Part shown: positions 1-8,831 of the stretch, one piece after another | Layout: each line of letters opens with the position of its first letter | Numbering within the stretch: position 1 is the first letter of the stretch | NCBI RefSeq assembly: GCF_003313505.1 | Contig: NZ_QMHO01000002.1 | Span: 129,976-193,975, forward strand | Origin: Pedobacter nanyangensis | GTDB taxonomy: Bacteria > Bacteroidota > Bacteroidia > Sphingobacteriales > Sphingobacteriaceae | Length of the DNA stretch: 64,000 nt | Direction: 5' to 3' | Program-made: the position numbers and the translations under genes | Notes under the pieces: generated by a model | Databases searched by the model: none | What the model saw: the letters and a program-made list of their open reading frames with translations, nothing else | Told to the model about the DNA's origin: nothing

Positions 1-1024
1 TGAAAAAGGGAATTGATTGGGTTTAGTGCATTTCGTCATTGCGAGGTACGAAACAATCTTAAGCTGATTGTCGAGTGGGAATTTAAAGCAATTGCTTGGC
101 ACCTCGCAATGACGGCAACATTTATCTTTTGAAAAGGGAATTGATTGGGTTTAATCCATTTCGTCATTGCGAGGTACGAAGCAATCTTAAGCCAATTGTC
201 GAGTGGGAATTTAAAGCAATTGCTTCGTACCTCGCAATGACGGCAACATTTATCTTTTGAAAAAGGGAATTGACTGGGTTTAGTCCATTTCGTCATTGCG
301 AGGTACGAAGCAATCTTAAGCTGATTGTCGAGTGGGAATTTAAAGCGGTTGCTTCGCACCTCGCAATGAAGGCAACATTTATCTTTTGAAAAGGGAATTG
401 ATTGGGTTTAGTGCATTTCGTCATTGCGAGGTACGAAGCAATCTTAAGCTGATTGTCGAGTGGAAATTTAAAGCGGTTGCTTGGCACCTCGCAATGACGG
501 CAACATTTATATTCTGAAAAAGGGAATTGATTGGGTTTAGTGCATTTCGTCATTGCGAGGTACGAAACAATCTTAAGCTGATTGTCGAGTGGGAATTTAA
601 AGCAATTGCTTGGCACCTCGCAATGACGGCAACATTTATCTTTTGAAAAGGGAATTGATTGGGTTTAATCCATTTCGTCATTGCGAGGTACGAAGCAATC
701 TTAAGCCAATTGTCGAGTGGGAATTTAAAGCAATTGCTTCGTACCTCGCAATGACGGCAACATTTATCTTTTGAAAAAGGGAATTGACTGGGTTTAGTCC
801 ATTTCGTCATTGCGAGGTACGAAGCAATCTTAAGCTGATTGTCGAGTGGGAATTTAAAGCGGTTGCTTCGCACCTCGCAATGAAGGCAACATTTATCTTT
901 TGAAAAGGGAATTGATTGGGTTTAGTGCATTTCGTCATTGCGAGGTACGAAGCAGTCTTAAGCTGATTGTCGAGTGGAAATTTAAAGAGATTGCTTCGTA
1001 CCTCGCAATGACGGCAACATTTAT
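1..1024. repeat. Tandem array of eight ~128-bp palindromic units in a 514-bp higher-order repeat
   Basis: Units begin at 1, 130, 258, 387, 515, 644, 772 and 901, each opening with TGAAAA(A)GGGAATTGA. Each unit holds an inverted repeat: a left arm CGTCATTGCGAGGTACGAA followed by GCAATC, about 40 bases of spacer, and a right arm GATTGCTTCGTACCTCGCAA ending in TGACG, with small changes between units. Units 1-3 (1-386) appear identical to units 5-7 (515-900). Units 4 and 8 differ at several bases, so a four-unit block was duplicated recently. The array starts at the window edge and may continue outside. The 107-residue open frames crossing the units are by-products of the repeat and are not called as genes. 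The family resembles REP-like palindromes of Bacteroidota; mobilisation by a REP-associated transposase is inference. Confidence 0.95.
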
Positions 1025-1025
1025 A

Positions 1026-1068
1026 AAAACAAAGAAGCCCGAGAATTAATCTAGGGCTTCTTTGTTTT
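1026..1068 (-). terminator. Intrinsic terminator downstream of the S9 peptidase gene
   Basis: A perfect 15-bp stem (1026-1040 with 1054-1068) around a 13-base loop, with A/T-rich outer ends that give a T-tract on either strand. It lies 84 bases after the stop codon of the minus-strand peptidase gene and separates it from the repeat array. Confidence 0.8.
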
Positions 1069-1103
1069 GAACACTTAACGTGATCCGTTCCTTTTAAATA
1101 CTG

Positions 1104-1135
1104 GGTCGTCATGCTGAATTTATTTCAGCATCAGC
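1104..1135. repeat. Short dispersed-type inverted repeat (GTCATGCTGAA core)
   Basis: ATGCTGAA at 1111-1118 pairs with TTCAGCAT at 1124-1131 over a 5-base loop, preceded by GGTCGTC. It belongs to a different palindrome type from the array units. Only one copy was seen in this window. Confidence 0.5.
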
Positions 1136-1151
1136 TTAACACTCCACTATT

Positions 1152-3314
1152 TTATTTACCTCCCGGAGGGCAATTTTCTTTAAGGAATTTGGTAAAAGTT
1201 AGCGCCAAATGTTCGCTGGTGCCTTCGCCTTCGCTAATGCTGTGTGTACGATTAGGATAGCTCATCATTTGGAAGTTTTTACGGTATTTTACCAATTCAT
1301 TGATCAGCATTTCCGCATTCTGATAGTGTACATTGTCATCGCCGGTGCCATGTATCAACAGCAAATTGCCTTTCAAATTTTTGGCATGCGTAACCGGTGA
1401 GCCGGCCACATAGGCATCGGTAGTTGGAAAAGGAGTGCCCATGTATCGCTCCTGGTAAATGTTATCGTAAGTAAGCTGGTTGGCCACTGGAGCGATCGAA
1501 ATTCCCGTTTTATAAATCTCCGGATATTGGAACAACAAATTAAGGGTAGAAGACCCACCGCCGCTCCATCCCCAAACAGCTACCCTATCTTGATCCATAA
1601 ACGAATTGGTGGCTAATAACTTTTTAGCTGCCATGGCTTGGTCACGGATGTTGATTTGGCCAATGTTTTTGTAAATGGCTTTTCTCCAAGCCTTACCTTT
1701 AGGAACTGGCGCTCCTCGGTTGTCCATCGAAACATAGATATAGCCATCTTTGGCCATATCGCCTACATAAAGTCTGTTGCTTCCCGCACTGTAAACGTCT
1801 AGGGCTGTTGCCGAAGCAGGCTCTCCATATACATAAAACACTACCGGGTACTTTTTGGTTCTATCAAAGTTGTCAGGTTTCTTCATCCAACCATCAAGCT
1901 CCACGCCATCTTCGGTGGTAATTTTAAAAAACTCTACTTTGTTTTTAGCGGTTTGCTGGCTACCCACTTGGCTGGTGATGCTACCCTGCATCGTTAATGG
2001 ATTGTTGGTTTTAAAGTTCATCCACTCAGATACAGGGCGTACGGTAGAGCTTTGGTAGCTATGGAGCGCAAAAGCACCAGTAGGAGAAATGCTATAGTTA
2101 TGAGTTCCGGGTAAAACCGATGGCGTAACCATTTCTAATTTTCCCTTGCCATCAAGTTTGGTTTTGTAAAGATATTTTTGAGTGGCGTTGCTTGGCGAAG
2201 CGCTGAAATAAACTACACCGTTTGCTTCATCAATCAAATTCACCGCAATCACATCATAATTGCCATTGGTAATAAGTGTTGCTTTTTTATTCTCAATGTT
2301 GATTCGGTAAAGGTGTGCCCAGCCATCTTTCTCCGTTTTCAGCACAAATTCCTTGTTATTGTTGATCCAGTCAAAGTTGTCCACGGCATCTATCCAAGCC
2401 TTGTCAGATTCTTTGTAAATCTCGGTTAGCTTTTGCGTAGCTGCATTTGCCAGGAAAATGGTGCTCACATTTTGCTCACGGTTAAGTTGCTGCAAAATGA
2501 TATTGTTTGAGTTAGGTACCCAATCCATTCTAGGGATATAGTGCTGTATTTCGCTACCTGGAACAGGCAGCCACTTGGTTTGCGCCGTTGCAATGTCTAC
2601 TACGCCAACTTTGCAGGCCGAAGGGTCTTGTCCAACCTTTGGATATTCCACAGGTACATTGTAGGAGTAGATGGAATCAGTATTGTTGATCATCAGGAAA
2701 TTGCGGATTTTTCGGGCATCTATTTGCCAGTAGGCGATAGATTTTCCATCAGGGCTCCAACGGAAACCGTCTCTACAGTCAAATTCTTCTTCGTAGGCCC
2801 AATCAAAAGTGCCATTGATTAATCTGGTAGTTCCATCGGTGGTTAATGCCTTGTTGGTACCGGTAGCAAGGTCTTCTACATAAATATTATGCCCGCTTAC
2901 GTAAGCCACTTTACTGCCATCAGGCGAAAACTTGGCAAACATAAGTGACGAGGCAGGTTTGTCTTTCCCAATTTGCGTGAGCTTGTTGTTGGTCATATCT
3001 GCAACCCAATAATCGCCACGGGTATCATAGCGCCAAACCTTTTTACTATTGGTGTAAATTAAGGCTTTGGTGCCATCGTTACTCAGCTGAAAGCTTCTGA
3101 TTCTGATAGCCGGTTTACCATTGGTTTGGGAAAGTAAATCGCTGCTGATAACTACCTTGCGTTCGTTTTTAGGAAGGGTAATGCTTACAATTTCTCCGCT
3201 AACGTTTTGATAATAACTATTGCCATCCTTGGCCCAGTTTATGTTTTGGGCATTGGTATTGGCCGAAAAGCCAAGCACAATGGCTATCGCCCAAATTACT
3301 TTTTTGGTGTTCAT
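1152..3314 (-). CDS. Dipeptidyl-peptidase IV-like S9 family serine peptidase
   Basis: 720 residues, the usual length for bacterial DPP IV. Residues 1-23 form a signal peptide ending in NTNAQ, so the enzyme should be periplasmic. An eight-bladed-propeller type N-terminal region (DPPIV_N) is followed by an alpha/beta-hydrolase domain. The catalytic triad can be read: Ser584 in GWSGGG, Asp659 in GTGDDNVHY and His691 in NRTHS. The Glu pair that holds the substrate N-terminus in DPP IV is present at 175-177 (DWAYEEEF). The family removes X-Pro or X-Ala dipeptides from peptides. It is the last gene of a minus-strand run, only 6 bases after the LtaS-like gene, so the two are probably co-transcribed. 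Prolyl tripeptidyl peptidase is an alternative within the same family. Confidence 0.93.
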   Translation of the reverse strand: MNTKKVIWAIAIVLGFSANTNAQNINWAKDGNSYYQNVSGEIVSITLPKNERKVVISSDLLSQTNGKPAIRIRSFQLSNDGTKALIYTNSKKVWRYDTRGDYWVADMTNNKLTQIGKDKPASSLMFAKFSPDGSKVAYVSGHNIYVEDLATGTNKALTTDGTTRLINGTFDWAYEEEFDCRDGFRWSPDGKSIAYWQIDARKIRNFLMINNTDSIYSYNVPVEYPKVGQDPSACKVGVVDIATAQTKWLPVPGSEIQHYIPRMDWVPNSNNIILQQLNREQNVSTIFLANAATQKLTEIYKESDKAWIDAVDNFDWINNNKEFVLKTEKDGWAHLYRINIENKKATLITNGNYDVIAVNLIDEANGVVYFSASPSNATQKYLYKTKLDGKGKLEMVTPSVLPGTHNYSISPTGAFALHSYQSSTVRPVSEWMNFKTNNPLTMQGSITSQVGSQQTAKNKVEFFKITTEDGVELDGWMKKPDNFDRTKKYPVVFYVYGEPASATALDVYSAGSNRLYVGDMAKDGYIYVSMDNRGAPVPKGKAWRKAIYKNIGQINIRDQAMAAKKLLATNSFMDQDRVAVWGWSGGGSSTLNLLFQYPEIYKTGISIAPVANQLTYDNIYQERYMGTPFPTTDAYVAGSPVTHAKNLKGNLLLIHGTGDDNVHYQNAEMLINELVKYRKNFQMMSYPNRTHSISEGEGTSEHLALTFTKFLKENCPPGGK

Positions 3315-3320
3315 ATTTGT

Positions 3321-5186
3321 TTATAGGTTTATAAATTGTTGGTAAACAGTTTGAAGATAGGCCTTTCCATTCTGCAACAGTTTGTTGGTTTGTTGGGCAT
3401 CTTCTGGTTTGCTATTGTAAAGTACGCTTTTCCCTACGTTGTCAAAGGTTAAGGCATGGCCATTTTCAATAAAGCCGAAGCCGTTATCCCAACTGAAATA
3501 GGCAAAATTTCGGCGGTAAGGATTTAAAAGGTTTTTGCTCCATTTAAAATCTGCGGCGTTTATTTTAAGCTGCGCCAGTAAGGTTGCAGCAAGGTCCTGC
3601 TGGCTTCCCGTTTTATCAAAGTTTTTGCCCCTAAATTCATCCTTGATGACATCACCATAAAAAATAAGGGGAATATGGTAGCGTTGCGGTTCATAAACTT
3701 CATGGGTGGCCTTGGGAAGCGGATGACCATGATCGGCAATGAAAACAAACAGCGTGTTCTTATACCAAGCCTGCTTTTTGGCCTCGCTTAAATAACTGCC
3801 AATACACGAATCGGTGTAAAATGCAGTGCTTTTAAATTTCTGGATATTGTCTGTACTACCAAATTTGTACTTTACCGGCAGCTCAAAAGGCTCGTGGTTG
3901 GTTAAAGACAATAGGGTAGAAAAGAAGGGCTGTTTGGCAGTATTGGCATCCGTTAACTGTTTGTTGAAAACCAATCCGTCGTAAGCGCCCCATTTCGAAT
4001 TCATATCTTTTTTGTCGAAACTATTCTTATCAATTAACTTTTTATACTGGTGCCCCAGGATAAAGGCCTTGTAGTTGTCGAATTCAGACTCTCCACCGTA
4101 ATAAAACGAAGTTTGATATCCTTGTTGGTAGAGTTTTTGACTAATTGCGGGGATTTTCTGCATCTTTTCGGGCCATTTAACAATACTGCCCGTTCCCAAC
4201 GTTGGAAACCCCGTTAACGAACCAATAAGGCCTTTGTCGGTACGGTTGCCCGTTGCATATATTTGGCTAAAGAAAATGCCTTTTTTAGCTAATGAATCTA
4301 AGTTGGGGGTAATGCCGTCTTCATTTCCTAGTACCTTAGTGAGGTCAGCCGTAAAGCTTTCCAAGATAAAGATCACTACATTTGGCCTGGCTGTTTTTAG
4401 GACAGATAGGGTAGTGTCTTTAGCTACTTTGTACAGGTTCTCTACTTCAAGCTCGGCTTGTTTTTGATCTTCGTAGATATAAGGGTTTTTCTTTACCTTG
4501 CTATTTGCCAAAACACTCGACATTAAGTTCCACTCGGTATTTAACGAAGCATGGTTAAGTATCTGATGATTGGAGAAAAATGCCATGCTCTGCGAATTGG
4601 GAGCAGTGCCCGTACCTCCTCTAATCAAGAGGAAATTTACTCCCAGAGTTAAAATGGCAACAATTATCTTGGCCCAAATAGGTGCTTTGGCGAAAGCAAT
4701 TTCTCGTCTTACGAGCACAAAATTGAGATATAGTCCAATGCCTAGTAAAATGAGCAGTACCGATAAGGTCAAAAATATAGGTGAAGAGGCGCTCGAAGCC
4801 AATGATTCATTTGGCGTACGGATGGCAAATTCAATGGCCCTTGAGTTGACTTTGCTTCCCCATTCGCGGTAAATATTAAAATTGATGACAGATATGATAC
4901 TGAAAAGCACAACCAATACCATATTGTACTTTTTGATCCAGCCAACATTAACATTCTTTCTGTTGGAAAGAAACCAGAAAGTGTAAACCAATAAGGGAAT
5001 GATGGCAATATAGGCCACCATCGACAAGTCTAGCCTTAAGGCGTGGTAATAGGTAGCAAGCTTTTCTGAAAAAGGTATATTTCTTAATTTAACATGAAAG
5101 ATAAACATAAAAATAAACCTGTCTATTGCGAAATAGAGCAGCCAGAACAGAAAATATCTGGCAAAAAAAATCAGACTTTTAAACAT
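3321..5186 (-). CDS. LtaS/MdoB-like phosphoglycerol transferase (sulfatase superfamily)
   Basis: 621 residues. About five membrane segments in the first 190 residues (near 7-29, 50-72, 88-108, 135-159 and 170-190) are followed by an extracytoplasmic sulfatase/alkaline-phosphatase-fold domain. Key residues visible are the metal-binding Glu in IFILES, the likely catalytic Thr316 in GNRTDKG and the metal site ADHGHP. This is the layout of LtaS and of the phosphoglycerol transferases that decorate glycans, but the acceptor in a Gram-negative envelope is unknown. The start is kept at 5186 because the next Met would remove the first membrane helix. Odd point: the start codon lies inside a terminator-like hairpin (5163-5230). 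Confidence 0.85.
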   Translation of the reverse strand: MFKSLIFFARYFLFWLLYFAIDRFIFMFIFHVKLRNIPFSEKLATYYHALRLDLSMVAYIAIIPLLVYTFWFLSNRKNVNVGWIKKYNMVLVVLFSIISVINFNIYREWGSKVNSRAIEFAIRTPNESLASSASSPIFLTLSVLLILLGIGLYLNFVLVRREIAFAKAPIWAKIIVAILTLGVNFLLIRGGTGTAPNSQSMAFFSNHQILNHASLNTEWNLMSSVLANSKVKKNPYIYEDQKQAELEVENLYKVAKDTTLSVLKTARPNVVIFILESFTADLTKVLGNEDGITPNLDSLAKKGIFFSQIYATGNRTDKGLIGSLTGFPTLGTGSIVKWPEKMQKIPAISQKLYQQGYQTSFYYGGESEFDNYKAFILGHQYKKLIDKNSFDKKDMNSKWGAYDGLVFNKQLTDANTAKQPFFSTLLSLTNHEPFELPVKYKFGSTDNIQKFKSTAFYTDSCIGSYLSEAKKQAWYKNTLFVFIADHGHPLPKATHEVYEPQRYHIPLIFYGDVIKDEFRGKNFDKTGSQQDLAATLLAQLKINAADFKWSKNLLNPYRRNFAYFSWDNGFGFIENGHALTFDNVGKSVLYNSKPEDAQQTNKLLQNGKAYLQTVYQQFINL

Positions 5187-5230
5187 GGGCCGCTAAATTA
5201 CTAAAAAACCCATAATTAAAAGTCTGATTT
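5163..5230 (-). promoter_or_regulatory. Terminator-like hairpin overlapping the start of the LtaS-like gene
   Basis: Reading the minus strand, 5230-5216 pairs perfectly with 5182-5168 (15 bp). After a 2x2 mismatch, 5213-5209 pairs with 5189-5185 (5 bp) around a 19-base loop. Eight T residues (5170-5163) run from the end of the stem into the codons for Ile-Phe-Phe. The A and U of the start codon (5186, 5185) are in the stem. It could end transcripts of the upstream gene or act as an attenuator/translation switch. The structure is seen; the function is inference. Confidence 0.65.
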
Positions 5231-5252
5231 ATATCAAGGTGCAAAAACAGAA

Positions 5253-5933
5253 CTATTGTCCACCGCCTTGCATAGCCATAATTTCCTGCATGGTTTTAAG
5301 TTCGTAACCTTTAGGCACTTCTAAAGAAAAAGGGCCTACTTTATCTTCAAGGATATTTTTAATGGTTAAGGTTACTTTTAAGCCATTTTGAAAGGTAGTG
5401 TATTTTAACAGCGCACCTTTGATGCCTTTGAATTGATCACCGGAAAAACCTGCTGGAAGTTCTATATCATTGCTGGCCCATAACTCGTATGCACCACCTT
5501 TATCATCTTTGTAGGTGTATTTTTCGGCATTGTAGTTTCCTATTGTTTGTTTCTCGCCGGTAGCCTTAAAATCACTTAATTTAGGTGCTGCAGCTTCCGA
5601 TTTTTCGATGTCCTCTTTGCTCATTTTAACTGCATATTGCATTTGCGCCATTGGAACGTCAATCAGCATTAAGCCTTTCTTATCTACAAAATCTTGTAAA
5701 ATGCCTATAGTAGCTGGGCCTTGCTCCATATCTATGCGAAGCACATTGCCGTTAAATTTCACTTTTTGTTCCTTTGGCAATTGAGCAGCCATAGCTGCTT
5801 GCTCCGCTGGTAAAGAATACTCTACACCATAAATTACCGTACCTTGAGAAATTTTCTTTTGAGCGTTAGCAATGATTGCAGAGCCCACCAACAGCGCCGC
5901 TAAAAGGCCTGTTTTTACCGATTTGAACATCAT
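5253..5933 (-). CDS. Periplasmic DUF4412-like protein of unknown function
   Basis: 226 residues with a clear signal peptide (first ~24 residues, ending in IANAQ). The mature part reads as a beta-rich exported protein with the pattern seen in DUF4412 proteins of Bacteroidota: an early VIYGVEY strand, a middle segment on conversion of a bound state (GEKQTIGNYNAEKYTYK) and a late KVTLTIKNI strand. It ends in a Met/Gly/Gln-rich tail. No catalytic motif was recognised. It sits 19 bases after the enoyl-CoA hydratase gene and 66 bases before the LtaS-like gene, with the hairpin at 5163-5230 in that second gap. The family assignment is from pattern only. Confidence 0.7.
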   Translation of the reverse strand: MMFKSVKTGLLAALLVGSAIIANAQKKISQGTVIYGVEYSLPAEQAAMAAQLPKEQKVKFNGNVLRIDMEQGPATIGILQDFVDKKGLMLIDVPMAQMQYAVKMSKEDIEKSEAAAPKLSDFKATGEKQTIGNYNAEKYTYKDDKGGAYELWASNDIELPAGFSGDQFKGIKGALLKYTTFQNGLKVTLTIKNILEDKVGPFSLEVPKGYELKTMQEIMAMQGGGQ

Positions 5934-5952
5934 ATTATTTTTTTAAGTTTAG

Positions 5953-6732
5953 TTACCAGTTAATTTTTTCCTTTGCCAGAAAAGCCGAAATACCTTTTTT
6001 AAAGTCACCACTCTCCCTAGTTTTGGCATTTGTTTTTACCGCTTCGTTCAAGCAACTATCAAGCCAAGTATTGCTGGTATAATTAATAAGTTGCTTGGTA
6101 AGCATCAACGAATTCCCTGAAGCGTTATTGCACAAATTTAAGGTAAAATTATTTACCGTTAGAGCAATTTCTTCGGCTTTTGTTACATAGGTAATCAAAT
6201 TATAGTGGAGCGCTTCTTGTGCACCAAATAACTCGCCGCTGAGCAGCAATTTTTTAGCAATGGTTTCACCAACTTTTTGTACCAAATAACAGCTCACAAT
6301 AGCCGGTACAAAACCCAGCTTAACTTCTGTATAGCCAAATTTAGCTTCTGGCACTGCAAAAACAATGTCACAAATGGTTGCTAAGCCACAGCCGCCAGCA
6401 ATGGCATGGCCTTCCACTTGTGCAACAACTACTTTTGGAAGCGTTCTGATCATTTCGAAAAGCTCTTTGAGTGCTGTAGAATCCCGGATGTTTTCCTCAT
6501 ACGAAAAATGTTGCAGCTGTTGCATATAAGCCAGATCGGCGCCTGCACTAAAAACCTCTCCACGAGCTTTAAGTACAACAACTTTGGCATTTTCATCTTC
6601 TTGTGCCTTTTTAAAAGCGGTTTTTAGTGCTTCAACCAAATCAGGGTTTAGCGCATTTCTTTTTTCAGGCCTGTTGATGGTGATTTCAGCTACCCTGTTG
6701 TTAACTTGGTATAATACCAATGAATTTTCCAT
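5953..6732 (-). CDS. Enoyl-CoA hydratase/isomerase (crotonase) family protein
   Basis: 259 residues, normal for the crotonase fold. The CoA/oxyanion-hole segments are present: FSAGADLAYMQ near residue 61 and GHAIAGGCGLATICD near residue 108. The catalytic-Glu region reads FGYTEVKLGFVPA. The set resembles methylglutaconyl-CoA hydratase-type members (leucine catabolism), but beta-oxidation hydratase activity is equally possible. It starts 5 bases after the comEC stop codon, in the minus-strand run. No other acyl-CoA gene is next to it, so the pathway is not fixed by context. Confidence 0.85.
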   Translation of the reverse strand: MENSLVLYQVNNRVAEITINRPEKRNALNPDLVEALKTAFKKAQEDENAKVVVLKARGEVFSAGADLAYMQQLQHFSYEENIRDSTALKELFEMIRTLPKVVVAQVEGHAIAGGCGLATICDIVFAVPEAKFGYTEVKLGFVPAIVSCYLVQKVGETIAKKLLLSGELFGAQEALHYNLITYVTKAEEIALTVNNFTLNLCNNASGNSLMLTKQLINYTSNTWLDSCLNEAVKTNAKTRESGDFKKGISAFLAKEKINW

Positions 6733-6737
6733 AAGAT

Positions 6738-8825
6738 TTATTTTTGGTTCAGCACTATTGCTGTATGTTTTTTAAGGACATGGATGGGCAAATTTAATAG
6801 ATTAGCTTGATGCTCAAACGTCGAAATCACATAATCTTTGTTGCTGGCATCAACAATTAATGTCTTAAAGTTAATTTCCTTCTGTAAGGTTTCTATTTTT
6901 TGTTTGGTATTTTGATGAATCCAAATGAAATCAAAACGGGGTGTTTTCATTATTTTTCGATGGTTAAATGACTTGTCCAAAAGTAAAATACGTATCTGTT
7001 TGCTGATGATTTGATGATCTTGTTTGATGAAATTTGGTGCCGTAAAATCTTCATCCCATTTCACAAACTTAATGGCTTGGATATGTTTTTGGTCTAAGGC
7101 AGGTTTTACGAAAAACTCAAAATTTCTATCCGCTTTGGTCAAATCGGTAACCAATATGCAATGGTTGCTCGTGATAAAAGCTGCTGCGTAATTTTTCCTT
7201 AAACTGAAAAAAATGATTTCCGACTGTTTGGTTGCGTTTATTTTTTGAAAGCTTAACGAACTTTGCAGAACCAGCCAAATGGAAAATCCAAGAAATAAGT
7301 AGTTCTTTTTATAAGTAGAAAAACCCAAGCTCAAAAACGCAATTAACATAAATAGCAGGATGAGTTGCCATCGGTTGAGCCAAATTCCGGTAATTCCCGC
7401 AAAAGGTAGTTCCGAAATCCATTTTAGGCCACTATTGGTAAAGTTAATGAGCCATTCGAAAGCTGGAGCAATAAAGTAAATCCGTAACAGCAATAAGGCA
7501 ATGCCGCTATACATTAGCAAAGTGATGGGAACAAGGATGAAAAGGTTACTAATGATAAAATATATTGGAAACTGGTGGAAATAATAGATGCTTAAGGGGA
7601 GGGTAGCCAGCTGCGCTGCCAAACTCATAGCCGTGGCTGACCATAAGCTATCGGCCCATTTGGGCTTAAAGTAAAACCAGTTGTAAATTTTGGGCTGGAA
7701 ATAGATTAAACCAAATACCGCCAAAAATGATAATTGAAACCCAACGTCCCAAACCAAAAATGGATTGAATGCCAAAAGCGCAAACGCCGTAAAAGCCAAC
7801 ACATTGTAGCTGTTATTTCCTCTCTTTAGTTGTTTAGTAAGGATAAAAATGGTGATCATCATGGCCGAACGTAATATCGACGGAGAAAACCCTGTAAGTA
7901 GGGAGTAATACCAAATCAACCCGATGATAACCAGGTTTTTAAATATTTGACCCAGCTTTCTACTGTTTAAAAAAGATAGGCACCAGTTGAGCATCAGGTA
8001 AATGAGGCCAACGTGCATGCCTGAAACGGAAAGTGCATGTACGGTACCTGTTTTACTGTAGGCGGCCAAGGTTTCTTTGCTCAAATCAGCACGGTAGCCC
8101 AAAATTAAAGTTGCTGCCACAGCGAAAGCCTCATCATTGTGGATCAATTTTCGGTAAACATTTACCAGTTTTTTCCTGAGTGTTAGGGCATATTTATGAA
8201 TGCTATTCCCTTGGTCCTGATTAAGTTTTATAAGCTGCTCCTGATTAATAAAACTTTGATGGTAAATGTTTTTGGCTGCTAGCCATTGCCTAAAATCAAA
8301 CTCAGCAGGATTGTACGCCGGTTCAACGGGAAGTTGGTTGGCAGGCAACATCAACTCGTGGCCATAACCTAGCTGGATAGGATTTAAACTATCTAATTTG
8401 AGTGCAACAAGCAATTTTCCGGTACAATGTGAGGCTTTTTTGTTCAGGTACCCTTCAGTAACCGATAGCTCGAACCTTAAAATTTGATTGTTTTGCTGAG
8501 GCTCGTTGCTGATCCAGCCTTTTAAATGGGTATGTTGCTTATTGCCAAAATAACCTGGATCTAAAAAATCGGTGTGGGCTAACGTGAGGTAAAAACCTAG
8601 GCAAAAAAATAATAAATAATAAAGGCTGGCAATTGTTTTTTTAAATTGCCAGCCTTTAATTTTCTGATAATAAATGTTAGCGGATATCGAAAAGAAAATG
8701 AAAGCTATGAGCACGTAAAAGAGTACTCTAAATAAGAATGGATCTTGGAAGTGGTAGCCTAGTATCATTCCCAGGCTAAAAGGAAATAATAGTTTAACAA
8801 ATACTATTTCCGATTTAAATATCAA
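6738..8825 (-). CDS. comEC: ComEC/Rec2-family competence membrane protein
   Basis: 695 residues, polytopic. An N-terminal membrane/DUF4131-type region (1-210) precedes the Competence domain, with the diagnostic LSVSGMHVG motif near residues 264-272. ComEC forms the inner-membrane channel for single-stranded DNA during transformation. The C-terminal ~170 residues are soluble and lie where other ComEC proteins carry a metallo-beta-lactamase domain, but no HxHxDH motif is present. Short ComEC forms of this kind are common in Bacteroidota (general knowledge). It begins 6 bases after the stop of the HHH/barrel gene, so coupling of the two is likely. Confidence 0.9.
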   Translation of the reverse strand: MIFKSEIVFVKLLFPFSLGMILGYHFQDPFLFRVLFYVLIAFIFFSISANIYYQKIKGWQFKKTIASLYYLLFFCLGFYLTLAHTDFLDPGYFGNKQHTHLKGWISNEPQQNNQILRFELSVTEGYLNKKASHCTGKLLVALKLDSLNPIQLGYGHELMLPANQLPVEPAYNPAEFDFRQWLAAKNIYHQSFINQEQLIKLNQDQGNSIHKYALTLRKKLVNVYRKLIHNDEAFAVAATLILGYRADLSKETLAAYSKTGTVHALSVSGMHVGLIYLMLNWCLSFLNSRKLGQIFKNLVIIGLIWYYSLLTGFSPSILRSAMMITIFILTKQLKRGNNSYNVLAFTAFALLAFNPFLVWDVGFQLSFLAVFGLIYFQPKIYNWFYFKPKWADSLWSATAMSLAAQLATLPLSIYYFHQFPIYFIISNLFILVPITLLMYSGIALLLLRIYFIAPAFEWLINFTNSGLKWISELPFAGITGIWLNRWQLILLFMLIAFLSLGFSTYKKNYLFLGFSIWLVLQSSLSFQKINATKQSEIIFFSLRKNYAAAFITSNHCILVTDLTKADRNFEFFVKPALDQKHIQAIKFVKWDEDFTAPNFIKQDHQIISKQIRILLLDKSFNHRKIMKTPRFDFIWIHQNTKQKIETLQKEINFKTLIVDASNKDYVISTFEHQANLLNLPIHVLKKHTAIVLNQK

Positions 8826-8831
8826 CGCATC

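Noticed and set aside
1-1024. CRISPR array
   Set aside because: The unit is ~128 bp with internal palindromes and nearly no variable spacers; no cas gene is present. It is a tandem repeat, not a CRISPR.
36-1112. Three 107-residue frames and one 101-residue frame on the minus strand in the repeat array
   Set aside because: They are translations of the tandem palindromic unit, repeat each other exactly, and have no start signal or domain. Non-coding repeat.
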